Assembly (NCBI GenBank): GCA_025200525.1 | Contig: CM045770.1 | Coordinates: 83,137,647 to 83,201,646, forward strand | From: Camellia lanceoleosa | Taxonomy: Eukaryota > Streptophyta > Magnoliopsida > Ericales > Theaceae | Direction of reading: 5' to 3' | Length of the DNA stretch: 64,000 nt | Shown here: one piece after another, positions 21,304-33,924 of the stretch | Layout of the letters: the number at the start of each line of letters is the position of its first letter | How positions within the stretch are numbered: position 1 is the first letter of the stretch | Notes under the pieces: generated by a model | What the model was told of the DNA's origin: nothing | Seen by the model: only the letters and a program-made list of their open reading frames with translations | Databases searched by the model: none | Position numbers and translations under genes: made by a program

Positions 21304-24300
21304 TGTGGACAAGTCTGCGGGGGGACCTCGCTATAGCTCGGACTTGATTTTTGTCACGGTTCTTAATCTGAACCAAAGAGTTCAAATCCGGCAAATCATT
21401 TTGAAAAAATAGATTTTTTGAAAGAAGTGCCAAACATGGACTGCTTTGCCAGATACAGAGTCGCCACCTAAATATTTTATTTTTTGGGAAATTTAGGAAA
21501 CCCTGACTCATGCCTAAGGCCACGTGTCCGTCATCACCAAAGTTGCCTCGGCTCGGAAACTTGGGTACGATTGGGAAGGTCACTTCGTGAGCACCCCCGT
21601 TCGCCCGATCAAAGATCGGCCTCTACTAACCATGATATCAAGTTTTGAAAACATTGCGTATTCTTATTCCGGTTATTAGCCTAGATTTACTATGTGATGC
21701 GCATAGCATGCAAGTATAGACTGAGTCGCCTGAATTGGAACAAAACATTTCATGTTTTTTTTTTAAAACGGTTTGATGGTGCTACTCACAAGTAGGCTAA
21801 GACGTGGATTTGTCACCCTCGGGTGAGCATAGAAAACATGATTTTGCCACTATCTAGTAGGCTTAAAACACACAGTCAATAATTTGTTCCAATTCAAATA
21901 ACCCAACCTTCACCCACAGGCATTCAGGCAGTTATATCACATAAGCAAATAGCCTCATGGTAAGCATGCTATTCACGGTAGTCACTCACACGCATGCAAG
22001 GATGCTAAAGCATAAAACTCACCGAGTACTCCAAGCCAAAACAGAAGCTAATTAGAAATCCATACATGATCCTAAGTATACAGAAATGCCTAATGCAACA
22101 CATGCAAAAATGTAACTATAGCAGGCTCAGCTATTCTAAACATGGCATATGAGATGCAACAGCTATCATGTATTCAACTTGGAATTGAAATACAAATGCA
22201 GTTAGTATGATGCGCCGAGCCCGATGCACGCAAAACAAATGAATGAATGCAAACATGCTATCATACTGTATGCTAATTGAAACATACCCTAATCTAACCA
22301 TCATAAGGGAATAAATAAAAGGAAAGAAAGACGTGGGGTTGAAAGACATACATCACACACACGCACACTTATTACAACATTGCCCTCGCGCAGAGGGTCC
22401 GAATAAATAATATACAATCCCGAATAGTACAGTCCAAATAAATAATACAGTCCAAAATATGTACAAAATCCTAATTAATTACCCAATTAACTAAGAAAAC
22501 AGTAAACTGGCATGCAAGTTAGGGACTGCCTTGATTTTTCTTCAGATGATGAATGATGCATGTTCGGGTTGTCCTTGCGCGGAAATCCATGGCGATGCTC
22601 CAGTTAGCCTCTGTTTTGCACTTATTCTTGGAATGCGCGCCAAGCTTCGGAAGGCTGCTGATTCTTGTTTTGCTGCAACAGAGAGCAGGAAAGGGGCATG
22701 GCAATGTATTTTCACAAATGTATGCATGTCTCGATCCTCGTGCCACTAATCACGCATCTCGATGCATGATGGCCAAGGAGTCGAATTGCACTACTCAATA
22801 TAGAATGAATGCACATGAAAACTCAACTAAAACCTAACTCCATCATGGATAATCCGGAGTGTTGGTGATTGGGAATTGGGACACGTTCCGTCACTCGGAG
22901 TGCGGAACGTGCCTCATTTCCCGTGCTCGGGCTAACTCCTATCCCGAACACAATGCAATATGCATGACATGCATGGATGCAACTAAGATACAACCTAACA
23001 TGCAACATGCTATGAAATGGCATACACGATGCACGAGGTAACATGGCATACACAATGCAATAACATACAACCTAGCATACACAATGCTCTGGAATGAAAT
23101 GGTATACACAATGCAATATGGGCTTACACCAACGTGAGTGGATCTCAGCCACACTCACATAGGAGGCCATTAGATGAAAATGAGACACCTCGAGATGCGT
23201 GCACGCGTGTACGCAAACCGAGGACCGACTCTAAGGCACAAAATGCCACTCTAACAAGACATGGCGAAGCGTGGAATATGGCATACTAGCATGCAAATTT
23301 CAGAGGCAATAAGTGATGCAAAACAGCCCCGAAAGATGGCAAAATGACATCAGATGCATGAAATGAGTCCCGAAACATGAAATTAAGCGCATGGAATGAC
23401 CTATGGCTATGCAATGCATGCATTATTTGAACATGAAGTGTGAAGACAGAATTAATACAGCCCCAAAACAAGCATATTTACAGTTTTAAGCAAGGCCAAA
23501 CAGTGAACACAAATGGGGCTAAGCTAGCATGCAAAAATGGCCCTGAAAGCGAGATAATGAAGTAAGTTGCAGCTGCTGACCTCAAACAGAGAAGAGCCCT
23601 TCTATAATGTTGAATAGGGGCCCAAAATATGGTATTTTACAGTTAGTGACCAAACCCAAAACAGTGCACAAGCAAGCCTAAAATACTATGCAAGATAAGG
23701 CCCAAAAGAGGGCTTCAACACAAAGTATACAAAATATGCCTCAAACAGAAAAATACCCTTAATAAAACATGAAGAGGGGGTCAAAATAAGGCTATTTACA
23801 GTTTGTACCAGAGCCCAAAAACAGAAGCACAAGGGGCTAACAAATCATGAAAAAATAAGGCCAAAAGAGGGATACAAAGGAAAGTGGCAAATGGAAGCCT
23901 CAAACAGTGAGGATCCCTTCAAAAATGTTGAAGAAGGGCTCAAAATAAGCTACTTTACAGCTTACAACATGCCTCAAAGCGGTTTATACATAGGCCTAAA
24001 ATACTATGCAAGGAAATGGCATAAAAGAAAGGTAAAGAAGCAAGTGTCACAAGGAAGCCTCAAACAGTGAGAAGCCCTTAAACAAACATGAAATAGAGCT
24101 CAAAAAAATGCTATTTTCAGTTAGGGTCGGAGCTCAAAAAAGTAAGCACAAGGAGCTAGAATATGAACCAAGAAAATGGTCAAAAATGGGAGAAGTGGAC
24201 TTACCCTTGAAGACTAATCTTTGACAGCTTTTTGGACCAAAATGCAACACTCCTAGGCTCTGAAGAACAGCCTCAAACTGTTGGATTGGAGGATAGAAGG

Positions 24301-25267
24301 GTGGGGCTATGGGTTGGTGAAGAACCAAGGGGGTTTTTAAGGCTTAGAGTAGAGAGAGAGATAGATTTAATGTAAGAGCTCCAAACTAAAATTTTCAAAC
24401 CCCTAAAACCAGAGCTGGGGGTGTTTATATAGGCAAAAAAGTGGGGAAAAATGAGGGGAAATTCAAATTCAAATTTCCCTCCAAAAAGGCCAAAAAGTGA
24501 GATAAAGAGGCAAGTGGTAGCTTTTGACCTCAAACCAAAAAGATCCCTTCAACAAAGTTTAATAGGGGCTCAAAAAAAGAGATTTTGTAGTTTATGACCA
24601 AGTCCAAAACAGCTCACAAGTAAGCCTAAAATACCATGCAAAAATAGGCCTAAAAGAGAGTTAAAGAGGCAAGTGATAGTAGGAGACCTCAAACAGCAAA
24701 AGGTCCTTAATCAAACATGAAAAGGAGCTCAAAATATAACTATTTACAGTTTGGGTTGGAGCCTAACAATACTTGCAAGCAAGGTTCGGGCGCCAAAACG
24801 CGCAACTTGGGGCCTTGAAAACTGACTGTTAGGCACCGAAAGTGGTGTTCGACCACGAAGTCGGTCTCTTGGACCACAGTGTCCCTCAAAAGGGAGGAAA
24901 TAAGGTATGTGCCGAAAATCGGAGCAAACGGAGGTGGCTAAGCGTCCCGAACTGAGGCACACGGCCGTCGACTCCGAAAAATCGAAAATCGGGCTCCAAA
25001 CGAGAAAAATGGCCTACGACCACGAAACGTAGCCTACGGCTACTGAAAGATGATCTACGAGACCTCTCTCTCCCTTCGGGAAGAGAAAACAGAGAAAACG
25101 GAGCCTGGTTCGCAAACCGAGACAAAGCACAAAAGAGTCCGAAAGTTCAGAGGCAAGGCTCGCAGCCGGGACTCCGCAACCTCAGAACGAGCACAATATG
25201 CAACATCACCAAGCGCTCAATCGGTGACGTCTGAGTCTTAAGGTCGGTCAAAAATGGAGTGTCTACA
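21304..25267 (-). mobile_element. ~4 kb solo LTR inside the palindrome array
   Basis: On minus it starts TGTAGACACTCCATTTTTGA and ends ...GACTTGTCCACA, the terminal style of large Ty3/gypsy (Ogre/Tat-like) LTRs. Flanks are CTTGT (21299-21303) and CTCGT (25268-25272), a 5-base duplication with one mismatch, and the array sequence resumes behind it. No second LTR, PBS or protein domain is visible. The LTR holds its own ~160 base tandem repeats and an area of short CATACACAATGCAA repeats (22980-23125). Confidence 0.7.
23575..24775 (-). repeat. ~160 bp tandem repeats inside the large solo LTR
   Basis: CAAACAG followed by a CCCTT block starts units at 23583, 23743, 23902, 24061, and again at 24533 and 24692; spacing is 159-160 bases. 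Each unit carries TATTTACAGTTT, AGCCTAAAATAC and a ...AAAGAGGCAAGTG end. A unique stretch at 24190-24530 separates the two runs. Confidence 0.8.
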
Positions 25268-25309
25268 CTCGTGGCTGTCCGAAACCTACCCACGACCCGC
25301 TAGTGGCCC

Positions 25310-25905
25310 GGGGTGAGCCTGGCCATTTTTTTTTAATTCTTTTAATTTTTTCTATTAAAATTTTATTATTTTCCACAAAAAAAGACACTAGGCCTCGACG
25401 CGGGTCGAGCCTCGGACCGAGTCTTGAATGGGCCTTAACCGGGCCGATGGGCCGGGCCGGGCTTCAAAGTGATGGCCCAGGCCCTAGCTTAGGGTCTCGG
25501 ACTAGGCTCGAGCCTGGGCCCAAACGAGCCTTTCTCGGGCCGGCCCACGGGTCAAAAAATTAGGCCCAGGCCCTAGCCCTGGCACAAGGGTATTCGGGCT
25601 TTGGATGGGCCGATGGATCGAGCCTCGGGTCGGGCTGGTGGGCCTGGACCTAGCCTTGAGCTCAGGTCGGGCTTGGGCGGGCCTGACCATTTTTTTTTAA
25701 TTCTTTTTAATTTTTTCTACCAAAATTTTATTATTTTCCACAAAAAAATACATTGCGCCTTGGGCGGGTTGGGCCTCGGATCGAGCCTTGAATGGGCCTT
25801 AAACGGACCGATGGGCCGGGCTAGGCTTCAAAGTGATAACCTAGGCCCCTAACCTAGGGTCTCGGACATGCTTGGGTCCGGACCCAAACGAGCCTGCCTC
25901 GGGCC
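25310..25905. repeat. ~363 bp tandem duplication rich in GGGCCGGGC motifs
   Basis: The block starting GGCCATTTTTTTTTAATTC at 25320 recurs at 25683, including TTTATTATTTTCCACAAAAA, GGGCCTTAA and CCGATGGGCCGGGC. The dense GGGCC/GGCCC motifs resemble subterminal repeats of plant hAT-type MITEs. It lies at the centre of the palindrome-array element. Confidence 0.75.
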
Positions 25906-25939
25906 GTGGGCGGGCTTCGGGCAGCCCACAGGCCGCGGG

Positions 25940-26870
25940 CCAATTCTACATTCCTATCAATGTGAATATTCACATTGTCAACGAGTCGGGCTGGACCTAC
26001 CCCGGGCCGCGGGCAAGTTTCGGGCAGCGGGCAAATTTTACACTCCTATCAATGTTAATGTTAACATGTCCATGTGAATATTCAAATTGTCACGGGTCGG
26101 GCCAAGCCCGCCTCGGGCTGCGGTCAAGCTTCGGGCCGCCCACGGGTTGTGGGCCAATTTTACACTCTTATCAATGTGAATGTTAACATGTCAATGTGAA
26201 TATTCACATTGTCAACGGGCCGAGTCAAGCCCGCCCTAGGCCGCTAGCCAATTTTATATTCTTATCAATATGAATGTTAACATGTCAATGTGAATATTCA
26301 CATTGTCAACAAAGCGGGCCAGTTCTTGTCGCCCACCCAGTGGGTGGGTTTCGCACCACGAGTGCAGGCTAATTTTACACTTCTATCAATGTGAATGTTA
26401 ACATGTCAATGTGAATATTCACATTGTTAACTGTTGCCGTCGGACTAATTTTATACTCCTATCAATGTGAATGTTAACATGTCAATGTGAATATTCATAT
26501 TGTCAACAAGCCGGGCTTGCCTCGGGCCGCGGGCGGGCTTTTGGCCACCCATAGGCCGCGGGCCAATTTTATACTCTTATCAATGTGAATGTTAGCATGT
26601 CAATGTGAATATTCACATTATCAACGGGCCGAACCGAGCCCGCCCCGGGCCGTCCATGAGCCGCGGGCGCGTTTCGCGCTGCCACCGGACGCGGGCCAAT
26701 TTTATACTCCTATTAATGTAAATGTTAACATCTCAATGTGAATATTCACATTATCAACGGGCCGTGCCCGCCCCGACTTGCAAGCGGGTTTCGGGCCGTT
26801 TACGGGCCAATTTTACATTCCTACCAATGTGAATTTTAAAATATGAATATTCACATCATAAAATTGCTAA
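25940..26870 (-). repeat. Right array of the same palindromes, inverted relative to the left array
   Basis: The palindrome or a close variant starts at 25958, 26070, 26192, 26286, 26407, 26483, 26601 and 26734, with a damaged ninth near 26842. Order within units is reversed: AATTTTACACTCCTATCAAT, GTGAATGTTAACATGTCAAT, palindrome, GTCAACGGGCC. Left and right arrays could therefore pair over hundreds of bases. Confidence 0.9.
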
Positions 26871-27406
26871 CCGTTCAAAAAATATTTATAAAGGTATCAA
26901 AATTAAATATAAGGGCATAAGTGTCCAAGAAAATAGTGTAAATCAAGAAAAATGATTTTATGAAATAAAACTATACATACATGAGACTAAATAGGTTAAA
27001 AAATTTCGTCATGAACTTTTTAAATTAAAACACTTTTAAATAAAATTTATCAATAATTTTCCCTTATAAAAACTATTAGCGTAATTTGCTCTACCTAAAA
27101 TAAGTAGGATTCCCAATACAACTTTATTTGATTTGCGTAATCTCTTAACCAATTAAAGAGTGAAACGTTACTTGGGATATAAGAGCTCCTGCCTTCTATG
27201 ATAGAGAAAAATACCGTGTACTTATCTCAAGACTACTAAATGATTGTCAACGTATATTTAGTATAAAAATAAAAAAATAAAAAAAATTAATAGATCATTT
27301 TCCAAACAAGCCGTAAATCAACCAAAATACCACTACCCAAACAAATTCTAAATCAAAAGAAGGATTCCCCAGCCTAGCTTCCAATCAGATAAACTTTGCA
27401 TCAAGC

Positions 27407-28530
27407 AATCAGAGACGGAACTATATTCAGACCTACAGGCCTGCCCCCCTACTTTGCACAAAGATACATGCGCCGATTTAGTGCCATTTTAGAAATATGG
27501 TAAAAAGTCACGTTTTTTTGACAAAATATCTAAAAACGTGGTTGCCAAAAATGTCAGAAAAGTCATTTGACAAGTGCCAAAAACGCAGTCGTAAAATTAC
27601 AAATTAGGACCTATGAAAAAAATAAAAAAATAAATCTCTTATGTTGAATAAGGGTATTTTGGTCATTTTAATTTGATTTGACACCATAAATAAATATTAA
27701 ACTAAAAAAGCAGAAAGCCAACTTTTTACCAACTTTCTAAATCACCTCCAAAAAAGCCAAAACACTTAATAAAAAGGTAAAAGTTAACTTTTTACCAACT
27801 TCTCAAAACAGCCCTAGTTTAACACACCAACAACTTCTCCTTTGGGGCCTCTCCCATTTTATAATTTTAACTACTTTTTTAACAGCTTTTTATAATACAA
27901 TAATAATATAATATATAAAAAAATGTTATTGCAAAAAATATATGATTTTTTTATTTATTTATGAAAGTTTAAAATATTTGTAATATTATGTATAGTAAAT
28001 GTTACGAGTAGTTAATATATAGGGAGCATCTCTAACGTGAAAATGAAAGTTATGAATTATTATAGTTACGTTATGAACAATATAATATAAATCTTACGAA
28101 TTATTTGTGATGCAAAATGTTACAAACTGTTTTGGTGAAAGAAATTGTAATTTGTTATGGTTATGTTACATACATATATTGTGATAACGTGTATACAATA
28201 TGCAACTTTTAAAAAGTGCACACCATAATAACTCCCTAATATATTATGTTGTAAAATATATTTTTAATTATATTATTCACTTTATAAATGAAATTAAGTT
28301 CACAATTTTTGGATCTCATTAGCCCAATCATTATTTATCGCTACTGCAATATAAAAACTCTCATTGATTAGTGATGTTATAACGTAATATTAATGTTACA
28401 TCAAATATTTAATAAAAATAAGAGTTTATTCATTTTCAATTAATAGCATGAAAAATCAAAACTGTTTCTTGCATGAAAATCCGTTACTTTAAATCTAACC
28501 CCACTTATCTTCCTATGTTTGTTTTTTGCC
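27407..28530. other. ~1.1 kb insertion present in copy A only, unclassified
   Basis: Copy B runs straight from AAACTTTGCACCAAACAA to CCCCAACATACCACTG, where copy A has this extra DNA, beginning TCAGAGACGGAACTATATTC. The first bases resemble ends of plant hAT/MuDR-type elements, but no matching right terminus was identified. AT-rich, no coding frame. Confidence 0.5.
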
Positions 28531-28560
28531 CCCCAATATACCACCATTGTGATTCATTTT

Positions 28561-29033
28561 GGCCATCTTCATTTGATGAATTAGATCAGATGAGATTGTT
28601 AGTAAGGGAATAGTTAGTGAAGAGATTGTTAATGTAGAGATTGTTAATGAAGGAATTAAGTAAAAGTGAGTTTGTTTTGATGATAGTGAGAGAGATGATC
28701 AATAATGGAATTGTTAAATTATATATATATATATATTTAAAAAAATTTAAAACAAATATAAAAAAAAAATTACAAATAACAAGCTGCACTTGGATACCCA
28801 CACAAAAAAAATATACTTCCGGTCGATTAGCCGATCAACTGGTTGAATGTTTGGACAGATTATTTTTTCAATCTCACCTTCTCTCTAGCAAAGTTCATCC
28901 GATCACTAGGGATTGTTAATACCACTGGACTAACACTCCAAGACTTACAAGAGTGAACCAAACATGCTTTCATGAACCTAGGAGGCATCTTAGTCCAATC
29001 CCACTCTCCAAATTGCCAAATAAATGTGACCTT
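28561..29033. other. ~0.47 kb insertion present in copy A only, unclassified
   Basis: Copy B has GATTCATTTTATTTCTCATCC; copy A has the same words separated by this stretch. It includes imperfect repeats of GAGATTGTTAGT and an (AT)9 run near 28720. No termini recognised. Confidence 0.45.
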
Positions 29034-29046
29034 TATTTCTCATTCT

Positions 29047-29698
29047 TAGGGATGTAATCGGTTCGGGACGGTCGGTGTTTAGGTGAAATTTTGCACCGAA
29101 CCGATAATGTCGGTTTTATTATATTGAAAACCAATACAGACCAAATTTTTTATCAAACCACACCGATTCAATCGGTTCGGTTCCATGCGGTTTAATCGGT
29201 TTAAATGCTTTCAAAATTAAGTCATTTCTTAAATTTATAGTATAATAAATAATTTATATAAAAATATTAAATTAGCCATTTGTACACAATTTTAATCATA
29301 TCTAATCTAACCATTCACAAAAATACAAATAAAAAATTAATAAATACTAAGGCTTGAAACTTTTAGTGAATTAGAATTAGAAACAAAATATAATTTCAGA
29401 ATCAAAGTCTTGACATCAAAATAAAACCAAAACTTAAAACAATCATCCCATAAGTCTAAACCACAAGTCTATCAAATAGAGTCAAAATAGTCATTATATA
29501 TTTAATATATATTATATGTAAATATATTCGGTCGGTTTCGGTGCAAATCGGTGTATAGTATACCAAAACCGGCACCGAACCGAAAACTAAAAAAAATTAA
29601 TTTCTAAAACCGAACAGACCGATTCATATTAAAACACCGACCAAATATGACCGGTTCGATCGGTTTAGTCGGTTTTTTCGATTTTTCTTACATCCCTA
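29047..29698. mobile_element. Non-autonomous hAT element with perfect 8-bp target duplication
   Basis: The termini TAGGGATGTAA / TTACATCCCTA are perfect inverted repeats. They are flanked by CTCATTCT on both sides (29039-29046 and 29699-29706). Subterminal CGGTTCGGT-type motifs are dense at both ends. The duplicate at 43795 has an unfilled site, which proves it is an insertion. Length 652, no transposase. Confidence 0.92.
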
Positions 29699-30828
29699 CT
29701 CATTCTAACCCGATTTAGAAGGCGTAACAGATAGAACTGGATATTTGAACACGAATCAGACCTATTTAGCAACCGTAGTTACTTAGGGTTTCAAGCCCAC
29801 CCACAAAGTTCATACCTTTTCCAATCCAAGTTTATAAGCCCACCGATTGAAAATTGCCTCGGGTTTTATTTATACAAAAATCTTTTTAAAAAAATTATTA
29901 AATATAAAAAAATACGAAAGTGTTAAATTTTTTGTATTTAATAAATTTTTTAAATATTTTTACACAAACTTTTTATTTTTAAGTGTATCTAAATTAAGTA
30001 AATTTTAAAATTTTAAAAATTAATTAAAATATTAAAAAATTCATAAAAAATACGAATTAAAAATTTTAAAAATTCCAAATCAAATAGGGTGACTAATTTT
30101 CATACTATTATTTATTTAAAATATAAATTAATTTATGTGATTTTAAAAATTATAATACTCATTTGTCAAAAAAAAATTATTTAACAGAATTAACCAAAAA
30201 AATATATTTTTACTACTCTACTATGCAACAATAAAATTATCATCATTATTAATTGAAATATATTTTTAATATTGTTAATGAGTCATTTGTTATGTAATTA
30301 GAAATTTGTGGGTGTCCAATGTAACTTTTCAAAATAATAAGGGACAAAAACAAACCTCATGGCTGTATTTGTAATTAGCTTCTCTCTTTCTTTCTTTTTT
30401 AATATAAGAAATAAAGTCTTTCAAGCTAAAATCAAAATATGTAAAGTGAATTTTCATTAAAAAATAAAAACTACTATTTTAAATTTTCAAAATCAATAAT
30501 TAAGTACAAAAAATAACTCTGTTTTTTTTTTTTTTTTTTTCATACGATAGAATGTTAAGGAATTAATAAATTAAATTACAATGAAATAATCAACCTGAAC
30601 TATTTTTTTCCCCATACGATAGGATGTTAAGAGGCTAGCTAATTAAATTACAATGGAAAAGTCATAATCGCACCATCGACTCAGATCCTTAACCTTTAAT
30701 TTTCTTATCGTCTCAAAGGACAATTACATGAACCACTGGACTAAATGCCCGGTTCTTAACTTTGCTTTAAGTGGGTGAAATAAAATTTGTCCAAAACCAT
30801 GTACAATGGGGTGTTTGAGAAGGGAGTT

Positions 30829-32762
30829 TATAGCAATCCCAGTTTTATCCCAACCTTTATTGTGTTCTAAATTCGGGTTCCGTGATTGTATATTGTTATC
30901 TATATCTTGTTTCCTCCCTTTAATTCTTTGAATTTGAGTTTTGGAACTTATTGGGTTGTAGTTGTGTGTTTGGAACAAGTTGGTTACTTGTTTTTCCAAG
31001 CCTTTATTGTCCAGAATTTGGCTCTTCTGCTCGAACGGGCTTCATAAATTTCGCTCTACGCTCAAGCGGGAATTCGGGCGCTTGAGCGGGGACTGTATCT
31101 ACAAAAATATTGCGATAGTGTATTTTACGCTCAAGCACAGGGTTTCACGCTCGAGCAGGGGTCTGTGTCTGACGCTCGAGTGGGGTTTTCCACGCTCAAG
31201 CGGACCGCATTTTATCAGCTCACGAAAGTGACATTTCAGATCACTTTTTGCAATCCTCTCTCTCTCTAAAAGTCTCCAAGATCCAGATCTAGAGCCTCTC
31301 ACTCTAGAAACCATCTTCTCTCTTTGATTTCTCTAAATCCATTGGGATTTTGGCCATAGTTCTTTCGTCAAAGTTGTGTAACTTCTCGAGGGTTTCGTTG
31401 TGTGCGGTGGAGATCGAGTTTCATCATCACTGATTTTGGGGGTTTCAACTCTTTTCTTCTTTAAACTTGAAGTAAGGATTTTCTACATTCTAATATGGTT
31501 TTTAGCTTAGTTATTTACTATTATGTATAGATGATGAGATTTGGTTGTGGTTTGGCAAATCTAAGATTTGGGTGTTATATGGAAAAGAGTGGTTTTTGAT
31601 GAATACAAGGTAAATGAGTATGAGACTTGAATATAAGATCATATTGTGTCAAAATAGTAATTTTTGGTGTTTGGGTTGAGATTTGGTAAAAGGGGGATTT
31701 TTGCCCTAATTTGATTAAATCATTATCTTGCATAAATAATTGGGATTAATATCGAAAATGTGAAATTGGAAGGTTGTGGTTATAAATGGTGATATTGGAT
31801 ATGTATTATCTCACCTATGGAAGTTTTGAATAAACTATCTATTTTGATATTGAACATTTCTTTTGAAATAATTGCATTGGACTATTGGTAGAGAATAATT
31901 ATGATTATTGTAGAAATTACATAAGGATTAGATGATTTAATGCTAATCCATTATTAGTGTCATTGAATATGATCATGTTATAAATACATTGTATATGTAT
32001 GTTTATTGGGAGGAGAAAGGGGATGTACTTCATATGTGATTATGTTTGGGAGGAGAAATGGGATGGACTCCATTTAAAGCAAGTTGGCCAGAGTGTCCTG
32101 GGTGAAAGATCTGAAATTTCATATATAAATGGGTGCCGATTCCTTCGGACGAAATATCCGTAAAATGGCAAGTTTGAAGTGTTTATGTGTGTTTTGCATG
32201 GTTGGAAAACCATTGAGTTATAGTCTCATTTTGGTTGTTGAAATATAATGAATTTAACTCATAAATTGAGTAGCATATGTGAACTGGAAATGAATTGAAG
32301 GAAAATGGAACAAGATTAGGTCTTAATGGCATATGAATATGCAGGCCTTGTGGATGTTTTAATATCGGTATTGTTCATGCACGTAGTATTTATATCTTTG
32401 CTAAACCTCATATATTATGTTAGATTATTTCTACTAGGCTGTTGGCTCACCCTATACGGGAATATTATTTTCAGGTGCAGGTGAAATGTTTCCTCCAAGA
32501 CAATACGTTGATGGACTTTCGGGAAGCAAGCGCTTCTTAATTATGCCTTGTGTGTGTATATTTGTTATTTGTAAAGTCAATGGCTTAAGATATAATGAGC
32601 GAGATTCAATTTGTGTAACCAAGCAATGACTTGGAAAGATGTAAGCCTACATGGCATTTAACTGGTTATTAAATAGTGAACTCTGATATATGAAAGTATG
32701 TTGTTTCTCATATTTATTCCGCATATGAGTTATCTTTATTGTATTATTTTGGGAGCGATACA
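30829..32762 (+). mobile_element. Solo LTR (gypsy), 1.93 kb, copy A only
   Basis: It starts TATAGCAATCCC (ancestral TG changed to TA) and ends GGGAGCGATACA, with perfect target duplication GAGTT (30824-30828 and 32763-32767). It shares order and several blocks with the solo LTR at 10823-14237, including the GGCTCACCCTATACGGG block near 32450 and CGCTCAAGCGG / CGCTCGAG motifs at 31035-31205. The surrounding short sequence (GGGGTGTTTGAGAAGG ... CTTTCCAAACACAAC) appears to be a small TIR element that the LTR entered. Confidence 0.85.
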
Positions 32763-33355
32763 GAGTTGGTCTAAAATAGCCCATTAAAAGACAAAATAGG
32801 CAAAAATTGTCCATAAAACAAAATATCACATCTAACTCATAATCAATTCTTTTTTCCTCTCATAGCTATCAAATCAACCACAAAAAAAGCCAACTAACTT
32901 TCCAAACACAACTATTTTAAATTAAAATAGTGTTTTATGTTTTTCAAGAAAACTCTTAGTGCATTGCAAATGATAGGCATGTATTTTTCTTACGTAATTT
33001 TATAATTTAAGTTATATATTTTTGTGAGATAACTTGTATAAAGTCGAAAAAATTTATGTGATTTTGTGAATTTTAAAACTTTTATGAATAACTTATGTAA
33101 ATTTGTATTCTACTCACGCTTTTTTATGAAATTATTTATATAAATTTATAAAAATTTACAAAATGTTGTGAATTGTGCATATAGTGTGCAAGGTTGCACA
33201 CCCAAAGACTTCGCATTATTTTGGACTGAATTACAACAGTTAACACGATTGACAAAATGTGTGAAATTGTCTTAATATACTTTTGTTCGTTTGCCTTTTT
33301 GCTGCTTTTATTCCATTTCGTTGTCTTTTATTATATAGATAATTTCTTGATTAAC

Positions 33356-33924
33356 CAACATTAATTTAATTAAATTATAATTCTTAACTTTAAATTAATT
33401 TATTTTAATTTATCTATATTGATTCTTAACTTTAAATTATAATTCTTAACCAATAAATTATCTATATATATTATTTATTTTAATTCTTAACTTTTTTAAT
33501 TTAAAAATAAATTATAGAAACAAGATATATAGAAACAAGTATATACACAAGCATATATAAATCATAAGCATGTTAAAAAAATTAATTCTTAAAATCTTGA
33601 AAAATTTATCTATAAATCCTATTTTGAGAAATGGTGATCCATTTACTTATAAAGATTTTTTTATAAACCAATTAGTCCCATTGATTTTAGAAATGTAAAT
33701 TTAGTATATTATTTGAAAATTATATTTACAGTTATACCCTTATTTCTATTATGTTTTCATTTATTTTTTATCTTTTGTACTAGAAAGATAAGGTACACAA
33801 TATATGATAATCAAATTTGGGATGAATTTTTATATAACAATCTTTTTTATTTGAAAAACATTTTAAAAGGAGTATAAAAATAACTTAAAATATAAAATTC
33901 TTCAAACATTCTAAAACAATGTGA
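33356..33924. other. AT-rich spacer, nothing recognised
   Basis: Very A/T-rich DNA with imperfect repeats of AATTCTTAACTTTAAATTA (33380-33500). No coding frame, element end or RNA gene seen. Confidence 0.5.

Larger units (their letters stand above)
20466..27085. mobile_element. Palindrome-array fold-back element, interrupted by a solo LTR
   Basis: Two arrays of the same repeat in opposite orientation (20640-21303 and 25940-26870) flank a GC-rich middle. The outer right flank (read on minus from ~27080: GGGAAAATTATTGATAAA ... GAACGGTTAGCAATTT) matches the ends of shorter relatives at 44534 and 52978, and the outer left flank matches the other end of the 44.5 kb copy (CTACTTATG, AATAAGTCCTATGGGTGACAT). 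Without the LTR the element would be about 2.65 kb. No transposase is encoded. Confidence 0.6.
27095..33355. repeat. Segmental duplication, copy A (partner at 42770-52975)
   Basis: Matching blocks run in the same order: 27100-27197 with 42770-42875 (end of the long-TIR element), 27290-27405 with 42950-43017 plus 43692-43760, 29699-30100 with 43795-44410, 30105-30370 with 44970-45275, 30370-30805 with 52027-52470, and 32930-33355 with 52575-52975. Differences are mostly whole mobile insertions. The unit is AT-rich and non-coding. Confidence 0.85.

Noticed and set aside
20640..26870. CRISPR-like array of palindromic repeats with spacers
   Set aside because: Spacers are related to each other and long, repeats vary, no cas genes exist and the DNA is from a plant nucleus; the arrays are fold-back repeats.
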